Part shown: positions 26,620 through 35,208 of the stretch, piece after piece
Numbering within the stretch: position 1 is the stretch's first letter
Layout: the number at the start of each line of letters is the position of its first letter
From: Candidatus Caribbeanibacter nitroreducens
GTDB taxonomy: Bacteria > Gemmatimonadota > Gemmatimonadetes > Palauibacterales > Palauibacteraceae
NCBI GenBank assembly: GCA_947581645.1
Contig: CANPVF010000029.1
Location: forward strand, 1-42,482
Length of the DNA stretch: 42,482 nt
Direction: 5' to 3'
Position numbers and translations under genes: made by a program
The notes under the pieces: generated by a model
Databases searched by the model: none
The model's input: the letters and a program-made list of their open reading frames with translations, nothing else
What the model was told of the DNA's origin: nothing

Positions 26620-27579
26620 TTGGCGGATCTCGGCTTCTATCATCACGACGCGTGCTCCGGCCACGACACGGGCTGGCGGCATCCCGAGCATCAGGGACGC
26701 CTGCGGGGGCTGATGAAGGCGCTGGAGGGCGCGATGCTGGACCTCCAGGGACACTTCACGCCCGTGGAGGGACGCCCGGCCCCGCGCCAGCTGCTGGAGC
26801 GGGTGCACGACGCCGCCCACCTGGACGCCGTCCGGGATGCGGCGGAGCGGGCGGAGGAGGCCGGCTCCCCGGTGAACCTGGACCCGGACACGGTCGTCAG
26901 CGGAGGGTCGTGGGACGCGGCCCGGGCCGCCGCGGGGTGCGCCGTCGACGCCGTGGAGGCGGTGGCCGGGGGGGCGCACGGGACGGCCTTCTGCGGCGTC
27001 CGTCCTCCCGGCCACCACGCCACGCCGGACCGGGCCATGGGGTTCTGTCTGCTCAACCACGTGGCCGTGGCGGCGCGGCACGCGGTGGAGGAGGGGCTGG
27101 CCGAGCGGGTGCTGGTCGCGGACTGGGACGTCCACCACGGGAACGGCACGCAGGAGATCTTCTGGCGCGATCCGGCGGTCTTCTACTTCTCCCTCCATCA
27201 GAGCCCCTTCTATCCCGGCACCGGCGCCGAGGACGAGCGGGGCGAGGGGCCGGGCGAGGGCACGACGCTGAATCGCCCCATGTCCGCCGGGCTGGAGCCG
27301 GAGCGGTACGTGGAGGTCTTCGCCGAGGGCCTGGGTCGCATCGCGGAGCTGGGCTTCGAGCCGGAGCTGGTGCTGGTGTCGGCCGGGTTCGACGGGTGTG
27401 CGGACGACCCCCTCGGTGGGTTCACGCTGGAGGAGGAGCACTACCGGGAGATGACGCGGGCGGTGATGGAGATGGCGGACGGAGCCGTGGTGTCGGTGAT
27501 GGAGGGCGGATACGACCCGGACGCGCTGGGCCGCTGCGCGGTGGCCCACATGAAGGAGCTGGCCGGGTCCCGCCCCTGA
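26620..27579 (+). CDS. Histone-deacetylase-family amidohydrolase
   Basis: A 319-residue Zn-dependent deacetylase of the arginase/deacetylase fold, from TTG 26620 with a purine-rich leader (GAGAGAGGAAGGGG). Catalytic residues are all present: H132-H133 in RPPGHHATP, metal ligands D170 and H172 in DWDVHHGNG, D258 in SAGFDG, and the transition-state Tyr Y298 in EGGYDP. Bacterial members deacetylate acetylpolyamines, small acetylamides or acetyl-lysine proteins; the sequence does not tell which. It is followed after 43 bases by the M24 peptidase, so a shared role in breaking down acetylated peptides or amino compounds is possible. Confidence 0.92.
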   Translation: MADLGFYHHDACSGHDTGWRHPEHQGRLRGLMKALEGAMLDLQGHFTPVEGRPAPRQLLERVHDAAHLDAVRDAAERAEEAGSPVNLDPDTVVSGGSWDAARAAAGCAVDAVEAVAGGAHGTAFCGVRPPGHHATPDRAMGFCLLNHVAVAARHAVEEGLAERVLVADWDVHHGNGTQEIFWRDPAVFYFSLHQSPFYPGTGAEDERGEGPGEGTTLNRPMSAGLEPERYVEVFAEGLGRIAELGFEPELVLVSAGFDGCADDPLGGFTLEEEHYREMTRAVMEMADGAVVSVMEGGYDPDALGRCAVAHMKELAGSRP

Positions 27580-27622
27580 GCGCGGCGGACGAGAGCGAGC
27601 GGATCAGCCGGGAGGCCACGAG

Positions 27623-28852
27623 GTGAGGGCGACACTGGACGACGAGTTTCGGCGCCGGGCCGAGGAGGCCCTGCGGGAGAGGGGCATCGACGGCTGGCTC
27701 CTCTACGGGCTGGAGGAGCGCAATCCCGTGATACAGGACGTGCTGGGCGTGGCGGCGGACCCGCCGTCCCGGCGGTACTTCCTCTTCCTCCGGCCGGACC
27801 GGGACCCGGCGGTCCTCTGCCACCGCATCGAGATGCAGCCCTTCGAGGAGTGGCCCGGGACGGTCCGGAGCTACGTGGGCTGGCGGGAGATGGAGGACGC
27901 GCTGGCCGGGATGCTCGAGGGCTGCGGCCGGGTGGCGATGGAGGTCTCGGAGCGGGACGCGGTTCCCTTCGTCGACCACGTCCCGGCCGGCGTCCGTGAC
28001 CTGGTGGCCTCCCTGGGGCCGGAGGTCACGGGCTCGGCGGAGCTCATCGCCCGGACCAGCGCCCGGTGGGGCGAGGAGGGGCGCCGCCACCACGATCGCT
28101 CCAGCCGGATCCTGGCGGAGGTCGCGCAGGCGGCCTTTCGCCGCTGCGCCGACTCGCTCCCCGGGATGGGTACGTCCTCCTCTCCCGTCACGGAGGCCGG
28201 GCTGTCGGACTGGATCCGCGGCCGCCTGCGGGAGCGGGGCCTGGAGGAGGTGGACACCATCGTGGCCTTCGGCCCCAACGCCGCCAACCCGCACTACGCG
28301 CCGCCGGCGGAGGGCTCGCGGAAGGCCGGCGCCGGCGAGGTGTTCCTGGTGGACCTGTGGGGACGCGAGGCCGGCGAGCCCCGGGCCGTCTTCGCCGACC
28401 AGACGTGGATGGGCGTCCTCGGGCCCGAGCCCGGGCGGGCCTTCCGGGAGGCGTGGGAGGCCGTCCGGGACGCCCGGGACGAGACGGTGCGCTTCGTGTC
28501 GGAGCGCTGGGAGGAGGGCCGCCCTCCCACCGGCGCCGAGGCCGACCGCGCCGCCCGGCGGGTGCTCGTGGAGCGGGGATACGAGGACGCCATCTTCCAC
28601 CGGACCGGCCACGGGATGGACCGGGCGCTGCACGGCTTCGGTCCGAACCTGGACAGCGTGGAGACCCGGGACGAACGCCCCCTGACGGAGGGCGTCGGGT
28701 TCAGCGTGGAGCCCGGCGTCTACCTGGAGGGTGAGTTCGGCGTCCGCTCCGAGATCAACGTCCACATGACAGCCGACGGCCCCGAAGTGACGACGCCGCA
28801 CGTGCAGGAGGAGCCCTGGACGGCCGGGTCCCGGGAGGAGGCGGGACCGTGA
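27623..28852 (+). CDS. M24-family (Xaa-Pro type) metallopeptidase
   Basis: A 409-residue dinuclear peptidase of the aminopeptidase P/prolidase group, from GTG 27623 preceded by GGGAGG. The N-terminal creatinase-like domain (1-150) opens with GIDGWLLYG; the catalytic pita-bread domain has all five metal ligands: D244 (VDLWG), D259 (FADQT), H330 (TGHGMD), E363 (VEPGVY) and E377 (RSEINV). No signal peptide, so cytoplasmic. Its TGA overlaps the GTG of the dipeptide epimerase by four bases (GTGA), indicating coupled translation and a joint role in dipeptide breakdown. Confidence 0.92.
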   Translation: MRATLDDEFRRRAEEALRERGIDGWLLYGLEERNPVIQDVLGVAADPPSRRYFLFLRPDRDPAVLCHRIEMQPFEEWPGTVRSYVGWREMEDALAGMLEGCGRVAMEVSERDAVPFVDHVPAGVRDLVASLGPEVTGSAELIARTSARWGEEGRRHHDRSSRILAEVAQAAFRRCADSLPGMGTSSSPVTEAGLSDWIRGRLRERGLEEVDTIVAFGPNAANPHYAPPAEGSRKAGAGEVFLVDLWGREAGEPRAVFADQTWMGVLGPEPGRAFREAWEAVRDARDETVRFVSERWEEGRPPTGAEADRAARRVLVERGYEDAIFHRTGHGMDRALHGFGPNLDSVETRDERPLTEGVGFSVEPGVYLEGEFGVRSEINVHMTADGPEVTTPHVQEEPWTAGSREEAGP

Positions 28853-29871
28853 GGATCGAGTGGGAGAGAATCCGGGCCGAGACGGCCGATCCGTTCACCA
28901 CGAGCCGCTCCACGAACACGGAGATCGAGCGTGTGTGGGTCCGGATCGTACACGGCGACGTCGAGGGATGGGGGGAGGCGGATCCCTCCCGCTACTACGG
29001 GGAGTCGGCCGGAACCGTGGAGGCGGCCCTGGCGGAGATGCGTCCCGCCGTGGAGGAGGCCGACGGCCCGGAGCCGATGCAGGCTCTCGAGCGGGAGCTG
29101 GACCGGAGGATCGGGGCGAACCGGGCGGCGAAGGCCGCCGTGGTCGCCGCCCTGCTGGACCTCCGGGGCAAGAGCCTCGGTGAGCCCCTGTGGCGCCTCT
29201 GGGGGCTCGATCCGGAGGAGGCGCCCCTCAGCTCCTTCACGGTGGGTATGGACGACCCGGAGGCCGTGGCCGAGAAGATCGACCGGGCCCCGGACTACCC
29301 CGTCCTCAAGGTGAAGCTGGGGGGCGACCGGGACGAGGAGATCCTGGCCGCCGTCCGCCACGCCGCCCCGGATCGCCGGATCCGGGTCGACGCCAACGCG
29401 GCCTGGTCGGCGAAGGAGGCGCTGTGGAAGATCCGCACCCTGGCGGACCACGGCGTGGAGTTCGTGGAACAGCCGCTGCCGCCGGAGGATCGCGAGGGGC
29501 TGCGGCTGGTCCGCGAGCGGTCGCCGCTCCCGGTGATCCTGGACGAGTCCTGCCGGACCGCCGCGGACGTTCCGGAGCTGGTGGGCCTGGCGGACGGGGT
29601 GAACATCAAGCTGGCGAAGTGCGGCGGACCCCTGGAGGCGCTCCGGGCCATCCACGCCGCCCGCGCCTGCGGCCTGCAGGTCATGATGGGGTGCATGCTG
29701 GAGACCAGCCTGGGCATCGCTCCGGCAGCGCACCTGGCGCCGCTCCTGGACCACGCCGACCTGGACGGGGCGGCCCTCCTGGGCGACGACCCCTTCCGCG
29801 GGCCCGGCATCGGCGACGACGGCCGGATCCGCGTCTCCGAGGAGCCGGGGCTGGGGATCGAGCGGGCCTGA
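28849..29871 (+). CDS. Dipeptide epimerase (enolase superfamily, L-Ala-D/L-Glu epimerase type)
   Basis: A 340-residue enolase-superfamily enzyme of the muconate-lactonizing subgroup. GTG 28849 overlaps the previous stop. Signatures: FTVGMDDPE, the catalytic KVK (K154/K156), metal ligands D181 (VDANAAW), E207 (EQPLPPED) and D232 (LDESCR), and the second catalytic Lys in NIKLAKCGG (K257). This order is that of L-Ala-D/L-Glu epimerases (YcjG/YkfB) and their relatives that racemise other dipeptides. Together with the M24 peptidase it suggests use of murein peptides or of unusual dipeptides; true specificity lies in loops I cannot judge. The 62-base gap to priA holds no hairpin with a T-run. Confidence 0.9.
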   Translation: MRIEWERIRAETADPFTTSRSTNTEIERVWVRIVHGDVEGWGEADPSRYYGESAGTVEAALAEMRPAVEEADGPEPMQALERELDRRIGANRAAKAAVVAALLDLRGKSLGEPLWRLWGLDPEEAPLSSFTVGMDDPEAVAEKIDRAPDYPVLKVKLGGDRDEEILAAVRHAAPDRRIRVDANAAWSAKEALWKIRTLADHGVEFVEQPLPPEDREGLRLVRERSPLPVILDESCRTAADVPELVGLADGVNIKLAKCGGPLEALRAIHAARACGLQVMMGCMLETSLGIAPAAHLAPLLDHADLDGAALLGDDPFRGPGIGDDGRIRVSEEPGLGIERA

Positions 29872-29933
29872 CCGGCGAGTCAGCCGGGCAGACGGGGCGT
29901 ACGCGAACCCCCGCTGGCTGACCGGGTTCCCCG

Positions 29934-32450
29934 CTACAGCAGCGCTTCCGGGTCCCGGTCGATCTCCAGACGCCGGTCGCCGGACGGCTGGCCGTGTCGG
30001 GCGTCCAGGTAGCGGAGCACCGCCCCGATCGGCCCCGGCGCGTCGGACTTGAGCAGGAAGTGCCATCGCCAGCGGCCCCGCAGCCGCTCGATGGGGCAGG
30101 GAGCCGGCCCCACCACGTCCACGCCCTCCAGCCCCTGCTCCTCCACCAGGCTCCGGGTCCACCGCGTCAGCTCGTCCACCAGGGCCTCCACCGGCGCCGG
30201 CTCGGGCCCGCTCACCACCAGGTTGGCGAGCCTCCTGTGGGGCGGATAGCCCGGCAGCTCCCGGTCCTCGAGCTCCCGATCGGCGAAGCCCTCGTAGTCG
30301 TGCTCCACGGCGGCCTCCAGGGCGAAGTGCTCCGGGCGAGCGGTCTGCACCAGCACTTCGCCCGGCGTCTCCCCCCGCCCGGCGCGCCCGGCCACCTGCG
30401 AGAGGAGCTGGAAGGTGCGCTCGGAGGCCCGGAAGTCCGGCAGGTTCAGGCCCACGTCGGCGTTCACCACTCCCACCAGGGTGACGCCGGGCAGGTCCAG
30501 GCCCTTGGCGATCATCTGCGTGCCGAGCAGGACGTCCGCCTCGCCCTGCTTCACGCGCTCCAGGATCTTCTGGTGCGCCCACTTCGTGCTCGTGGTGTCC
30601 ACGTCCATCCGGGCCACCCGCACCTCGGGGAAGATCTCACCCAGCCGGCGCTCCACCTGCTCCGTGCCGGCCCCGACGAAGCGGGGCTCCGGCTCGCCGC
30701 ACTCGTCGCAGACCTCCGGCGCCGGCGCCTCGAAGGCGCAGTGGTGGCACGTCATCCGGTCTCGGCCCCGGTGGTAGGTGAGCGAGACGCTGCACCGGTC
30801 GCATTCCCACACCTTCCCGCATCCGGGGCACTGGACGAAGTTGCTGTAGCCGCGCCGGTTCAGGAGGAGGATGGACTGCTCGCCCCGCTCCAGCCGGTCC
30901 TCCAGGGCCGAGAGGAGCCGGGACGTGAAGAGCGTGGGCCCCGGCGGGGAGCCCTCCCGCGCGCCGGATCCCGCGTCGCCCTCGCCGGCACCGGCCCCGT
31001 CGTCCGCGGCCGACTCGTCGGTCAGGTCCACGAGCTCCACCTCCGGCAGGGGGTTGGGCGTCACCCGCTCCGGCAGCTCGAAGCCCCGGTATCGGCCGCG
31101 GCCGGCCAGGGCCCAGCTCTCCAGGGACGGCGTGGCCGATCCCAGGAGGCAGAGGGCGCCCTCCAGCCGGCAGCGCATCGTCGCCACGGCCCGGGCGTGG
31201 TAGCGGGGCGTGTCCGACTGCTTGTAGCTCCCCTCGTGCTCCTCGTCCACGACCACGGCCCCCAGGTCGCGGACCGGGGCGAACACCGCCGATCGTGCGC
31301 CCACGGCCACCGCCTTCCGCCCCTCCCGCAGGGCCTGCCACTCGTCGAACCGCTCCCCGGCGGACAGGCCGGAGTGCAGGACCGCCACCCGGTCGCCGAA
31401 CCGGGCCCGGAAGCGGCGGACCGTCTGCGGGGTGAGCGAGATCTCGGGCACCAGGACCACGGCCCCCCGCCCCCGCTCGTTGACCAGCTCCTCCAGCACC
31501 TCCAGGTAGACCAGCGTCTTCCCGGAGCCGGTGACCCCCCGGAGGAGGGCCACGCCGGGGTCGTCGGCCGCCGCCTGCTCCCTCAGCCCGTCGATTACCT
31601 CCTGCTGGGCGTCCGTGGGCGTCAGAACCGGCCGATCCGGGGTCTCCCGGCCGCCGTAGGGGTCCCGCTCCACCCGCTCCTCCACGATCTCCGCCACGTC
31701 GCGCTCCGCCAGCCCGCGGACCACGGATCGGCTGAACCCCAGGTGACTCTCCAGGTGCGCCACGGTGGCCTCGCCTCCCAGGGCCTCCAGCACCTCGTAG
31801 GCCTCCTGCTGCCGGTCGGCGCGGCCGAAGGCCTCCTCCCGCGCCTGCAGCGTCGGAAGCTCCCGGGTGAGGCGCACCACCTGCCGGGTCTGCTCGGGAT
31901 CGGTGGTCTCCGGCGACTCCTCCTCGACGGTGACCAGGCCCCGGTCCCGGAGTCCACGGACCACGGGCCAGATGGCCGACACGCCGGTGTCGCTCCTCAG
32001 CGTCGTGACGAGGAGCCCGTCGCGGGCGCGGTCCAGGCGCTCCAGGACGCGGGTCTGCCCCTCCGGGAGCTCCGATCCGGCGTCCAGGTCGGCGTCCGAC
32101 GCGACCCGCACCCGGAAGGAGGACTCCGAGAACAGGCCCGGCGGCAGGGCCGCGCGGAGCACGAGACCCGGGGGAGCCACGTAGTAGCGGGCCACCCACC
32201 TGCAGAGCTCCAGCAGGGATCCGGGGAGGAGGGGCTCCGGGTCCAGCGCGTCGATGACGGCGCGCACGTCCGACAGCTCCGTCTCCTGTTCCAGGGAGTC
32301 CACCATCCCCACCAGCTTCCGGGGACCGAAGGGCACCAGCACCCGGGAGCCGGGGCGGACCCGGTCGCGGAGGCCGGCCGGAATGCGGTACACGAAGGTC
32401 TGCCGCAGCGGCTTGGGCAGGGCGACCTGGCAGTACGTCGGCTCGTCCAT
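29934..32450 (-). CDS. priA: Primosomal replication restart helicase PriA
   Basis: A 3'-5' DNA helicase that reloads the replisome at stalled forks; 838 residues from ATG 32450. The N-terminal DNA-binding domain starts at CQVALPKPL with a typical YRIPAGL; helicase motif I is GVTGSGKT (305-312), motif II DEEH (402-405), and ARSAVFAP and GSATPS follow. Eight zinc-binding cysteines are present (541, 544, 550, 553, 568, 571, 581, 584), so both zinc sites are intact. An acidic Gly-rich insertion lies near 480-505, before the zinc region. The open frame upstream of ATG 32450 overlaps the HNH promoter and is rejected. Confidence 0.97.
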   Translation of the reverse strand: MDEPTYCQVALPKPLRQTFVYRIPAGLRDRVRPGSRVLVPFGPRKLVGMVDSLEQETELSDVRAVIDALDPEPLLPGSLLELCRWVARYYVAPPGLVLRAALPPGLFSESSFRVRVASDADLDAGSELPEGQTRVLERLDRARDGLLVTTLRSDTGVSAIWPVVRGLRDRGLVTVEEESPETTDPEQTRQVVRLTRELPTLQAREEAFGRADRQQEAYEVLEALGGEATVAHLESHLGFSRSVVRGLAERDVAEIVEERVERDPYGGRETPDRPVLTPTDAQQEVIDGLREQAAADDPGVALLRGVTGSGKTLVYLEVLEELVNERGRGAVVLVPEISLTPQTVRRFRARFGDRVAVLHSGLSAGERFDEWQALREGRKAVAVGARSAVFAPVRDLGAVVVDEEHEGSYKQSDTPRYHARAVATMRCRLEGALCLLGSATPSLESWALAGRGRYRGFELPERVTPNPLPEVELVDLTDESAADDGAGAGEGDAGSGAREGSPPGPTLFTSRLLSALEDRLERGEQSILLLNRRGYSNFVQCPGCGKVWECDRCSVSLTYHRGRDRMTCHHCAFEAPAPEVCDECGEPEPRFVGAGTEQVERRLGEIFPEVRVARMDVDTTSTKWAHQKILERVKQGEADVLLGTQMIAKGLDLPGVTLVGVVNADVGLNLPDFRASERTFQLLSQVAGRAGRGETPGEVLVQTARPEHFALEAAVEHDYEGFADRELEDRELPGYPPHRRLANLVVSGPEPAPVEALVDELTRWTRSLVEEQGLEGVDVVGPAPCPIERLRGRWRWHFLLKSDAPGPIGAVLRYLDARHGQPSGDRRLEIDRDPEALL

Positions 32451-32593
32451 CGTGGCGACCCGGTCGTGCGGGGCTGGCGGGGAGGGGAAGGAGGGCGGAG
32501 CGGCAGCCTCCATTCTACCGGGCCGCCTCACCCGGGTGCCAGCCTCGGGGAGGCGCGCTCCAGGCGAGCGCTGCCGGAGAGGTCGGACACTTC

Positions 32594-32622
32594 TTGATCG
32601 CCCGGAGTATGAGAGGTAGAAT
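32594..32622 (+). promoter_or_regulatory. Sigma70-type promoter of the HNH gene
   Basis: TTGATC (32594-32599), 17-base spacer, TAGAAT (32617-32622). Transcription would start near 32629, only about 24 bases before ATG 32653. GAGGAGG (32633-32639) is the ribosome site, with a long 13-base spacing. Confidence 0.75.
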
Positions 32623-32652
32623 CGGCCAAACCGAGGAGGTTGTCCCCCGAGC

Positions 32653-33201
32653 ATGAATTGTCTGACGCTCAACGCCTCGTACGAGCCGCTGACGCTCGTG
32701 CCGGTCGAGCGAGCGATCCGTCTCGTGATCGACGAGAAGGCGGTTCCGCTGGAGGTGGACGAGGACCGGCCGTACCGGTCCGAGGACCTGGAGATGTCGG
32801 CGCCGGTGGTCATCCGGCTCGTCCGGTACGTCCACGTGCCGCGCCGCTTCCGCCGCCAGGTGACGAACACCTTCCTGTTCGCCCGGGACGAGTATCGCTG
32901 CCAGTACTGCGGCCGCCACAAGAGCGATCTCGGCTACCGGGAGTCGCTCACCCGCGACCACGTCGTGCCCAGGTCCCGCGGGGGAGGGAACGACTGGGAG
33001 AACGTGGTGGCGGCGTGCAGCCGCTGTAACCGGACCAAGGGCGACCGGCTTCCCCGGGAGTGCGGCATGGAGCTGCGCACGGACCCCCGGGAGCCGAACC
33101 ACGTCCAGCTGGAGTGGAAGGTCCGGAAGGTGACCCCGACACAGGCCAAGTACATCGCCATGTTCTACGGCGAGGAGGTCCTCTCGGCGCTCACGCGCTG
33201 A
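32653..33201 (+). CDS. HNH endonuclease domain protein
   Basis: A 182-residue HNH-nuclease-fold protein of a widely conserved housekeeping type. The N-terminus (NCLTLNASYEPLTLVPVERA) is the usual fixed opening of the family; the HNH core has the zinc cysteines CQYCG and CSRC, the catalytic DHVVPRSRGG and NRTKGDR. Single-copy relatives occur in many phyla without a restriction system nearby, and none is seen here, so a DNA repair or recombination role is more likely than restriction. Exact role is unknown. It has its own promoter. Confidence 0.88.
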   Translation: MNCLTLNASYEPLTLVPVERAIRLVIDEKAVPLEVDEDRPYRSEDLEMSAPVVIRLVRYVHVPRRFRRQVTNTFLFARDEYRCQYCGRHKSDLGYRESLTRDHVVPRSRGGGNDWENVVAACSRCNRTKGDRLPRECGMELRTDPREPNHVQLEWKVRKVTPTQAKYIAMFYGEEVLSALTR

Positions 33202-33271
33202 GCGGCCCCCTGACGGCGCGGTCGGTCCGCCCCGTCCGTGCGGTCAGGACCCTGCCCGGGGCGCGTGACAT

Positions 33272-33295
33272 CCGGGAAACCTGGTGTTTCTCCGG
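33272..33295 (+). repeat. Hairpin in the tatA leader
   Basis: CCGG-GAAAC (33272-33280) pairs with GTTTC-t-CCGG (33286-33295) about loop CTGGT, with one bulged base. It lies 45 bases before tatA ATG 33341 and could end the HNH transcript or act in the leader. Confidence 0.35.
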
Positions 33296-33340
33296 GCCCG
33301 GCCTCCGGGCGCACCTCCCACCCGTCAACCCCTCGAATCC

Positions 33341-33883
33341 ATGGGCATCGGCAACCTCGGCCTCACCGAGATCCTGGTCCTCGCCGTCCTGGTGCTGGTG
33401 TTCTTCGGCCCCCAGCGGCTGCCGGAGATCGCACGGGGGCTGGGAAAGGCCATGCGCGAGTTCAAGAAGGGGATGAACGAGGTCCAGCGGGAATTCGAGG
33501 AGCTGGAGCGGCAGCAGCGCGAGAGCCGGAGCGAGGAGGAGCGGGCCCGGTCGCGGAAGTCGCGCCCGCAGGCCGGCGAGAAGGTCCGGCCGCCCGGTCA
33601 GGCCGGCGAGGAGGCCGATGACGGAATCCCCACGTTCGGCGGTGGACGGCAGGGCGAGGAGGCCGGCCAGGGGACGGCGGGGCAGGCTCCCGAGCCGGTG
33701 GATCGGCCGGAGGCCCGGGAAGCCGACGCTGCCGGGACCGCGGGGGACGACGGGGGAGCGGAGCCCGCGCAGGAGGAGGGCGAGTCCGCCCCCCCCGGGG
33801 AGGTCGGATCCGACCCGGACGCCGGAGCCACGACCGGAGCAGACGACGAGGACGACGTCGAGGAGGAGAAGCGTGACGGATAG
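33341..33883 (+). CDS. tatA: TatA-family twin-arginine translocase subunit with long acidic tail
   Basis: Forms the pore of the Tat pathway, which exports folded proteins. ATG 33341; a membrane helix (TEILVLAVLVLVFFG) is followed by the conserved hinge FGPQRLPEIARGLGKAMREFKKG and an amphipathic helix. TatA proteins are usually below 100 residues; this one has 180, with some 120 residues of acidic, Gly/Ala/Glu-rich low-complexity tail. TatB is the alternative by length, but the FGPQRLPEI hinge fits TatA/E. No tatC is nearby. Its last 11 bases overlap the aminotransferase start (GTG 33873). Confidence 0.85.
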   Translation: MGIGNLGLTEILVLAVLVLVFFGPQRLPEIARGLGKAMREFKKGMNEVQREFEELERQQRESRSEEERARSRKSRPQAGEKVRPPGQAGEEADDGIPTFGGGRQGEEAGQGTAGQAPEPVDRPEAREADAAGTAGDDGGAEPAQEEGESAPPGEVGSDPDAGATTGADDEDDVEEEKRDG

Positions 33884-35051
33884 CGAGGCGCCCGCCGGCG
33901 CCGGCGCGACGCGGAGGGCGGCGGCCGGACGCGGCGAGCTGCCGGACTTCGAGATGGAGCGCTGGCAGTCGCGGCACGAGCATCACGTCGACTACAACCT
34001 CTCGGACAGCGGCGCGCACCCCTTCACCCTGGACGAGCTCCTGCGGGAGACGGGCGCCGGCGTGGGCGACCAGCTCCTGGGCTACGTCCAGACGAACGGG
34101 ACCGTCCCCCTCCGGGAGCGCATCGCCCGCCTCTACGACGATGCGGGGCCGGAGAACGTGCTCGTCACCACCGGCGGGGCCGAGGCCAACTTCCTGGCGC
34201 TCTGGGAGCTGGTCTCCGCCGGCGACCGCGTGGTCTTCCAGCTCCCCACCTACGGACAGACGCCGGGCCTCGCGCGGTGGCTCGGCGCCGAGGTGGACAG
34301 CTTCCGCCTGGAGGAGGGCCGCGGATGGCAGGTGGCGCCCGGCGCCGCCCGGGAGGCCATCACGTCGGACACCCGCCTGGTGGTGGTCACGAACCCCAAC
34401 AACCCGACGGGGGCGCGCCTCTCGGCGGAGACGCGGGAGGAGATCGTCGACGCGGCCGCCGACGCCGGCGCCTGGATCCTCTCCGACGAGGTCTACCGGG
34501 GCGCGGAGCTGGACGGGCGGGAGACCGCGAGCCTGTGGGGCGAGTACGGTCGCGTGATCGTGACCCACTCGCTGTCGAAGGCCTACGGCCTGCCGGGCCT
34601 CCGACTGGGCTGGCTCGCCGGCCCCGAGGAGGCCATCGAGCGGCTGTGGGGGCGAAAGGACTACACGAGCATCGCCCCGGCGGCGCTCTCGGATCGGCTG
34701 GCCGCCGCCGCTCTCGACCCGGAGCACCGGCCGGCGGTCCTGGAGCGGACGCGGGAGCTCCTGCAGGAGAACCTCGACCGCCTCACGGGATGGCTCGACC
34801 GGCGACCGGAGCTCTTCGCGTACCGGGAACCCGAGGCCGGCGCCATCTGCTTCGTCCGCTATCGCATGGACGTGAACTCCACCGAGCTGGCCGACCGCCT
34901 CCGCCGCGAGAAGAGCGTCCTCCTGGTCCCGGGCGACCAGTTCGGGATGGACGGCTACCTGCGGATCGGGTTCGGAAACCCGTCCTCGGAGCTGGAGTCG
35001 GCCCTGGACCGGGTCGGCGCGCTGGTGGAGGAGATCGCCGGTCGCGGGTAG
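33873..35051 (+). CDS. PLP-dependent aminotransferase, class I/II
   Basis: A 392-residue fold-type I aminotransferase. GTG 33873 lies inside the tatA end and has GAGGAGGAG (33860-33868) at good distance; earlier starts are in the tatA reading region and rejected. The PLP site is complete: NPNNPTG (174-180), D205 and Y208 in LSDEVYRG, and Schiff-base Lys K236 in SLSKAYGLPG; a carboxylate-binding Arg is near the C-terminus in LRIGFGNP. A near relative in databases would be capreomycidine-synthase or aspartate-aminotransferase type; substrate is not clear from the sequence. The overlap with tatA suggests translational coupling of two unrelated functions. Confidence 0.9.
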   Translation: MTDSEAPAGAGATRRAAAGRGELPDFEMERWQSRHEHHVDYNLSDSGAHPFTLDELLRETGAGVGDQLLGYVQTNGTVPLRERIARLYDDAGPENVLVTTGGAEANFLALWELVSAGDRVVFQLPTYGQTPGLARWLGAEVDSFRLEEGRGWQVAPGAAREAITSDTRLVVVTNPNNPTGARLSAETREEIVDAAADAGAWILSDEVYRGAELDGRETASLWGEYGRVIVTHSLSKAYGLPGLRLGWLAGPEEAIERLWGRKDYTSIAPAALSDRLAAAALDPEHRPAVLERTRELLQENLDRLTGWLDRRPELFAYREPEAGAICFVRYRMDVNSTELADRLRREKSVLLVPGDQFGMDGYLRIGFGNPSSELESALDRVGALVEEIAGRG

Positions 35052-35131
35052 ACGACCGATCGACGCCGTCGTACGGCCGCCCCCGGCGCCGCGAGGCGCG
35101 GACTCCGGGGCCTCCGTCTGGTCCGAATGAT

Positions 35132-35175
35132 GCGTCCTTGAACGGTCCCCTCGAGGGACCGACGGACGCCCTTTT
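35132..35175 (+). terminator. Terminator-like hairpin after the aminotransferase gene
   Basis: GGTCCC (35144-35149)/GGGACC (35155-35160) with loop CTCGA, extended by GCGTCC (35132-35137)/GGACGC (35164-35169) across unequal internal loops, followed by CC and TTTT (35172-35175). It lies 34 bases before the SOD start, so it may also act as a leader structure. Confidence 0.55.
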
Positions 35176-35208
35176 CCTCAGCTCAGACACCGCAACGGGA
35201 GGCGGACG

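Noticed and set aside
32653-33201. HNH protein as part of a restriction or homing system
   Set aside because: No methyltransferase, intron or intein context is present and the fixed N-terminus fits the single-copy housekeeping family.
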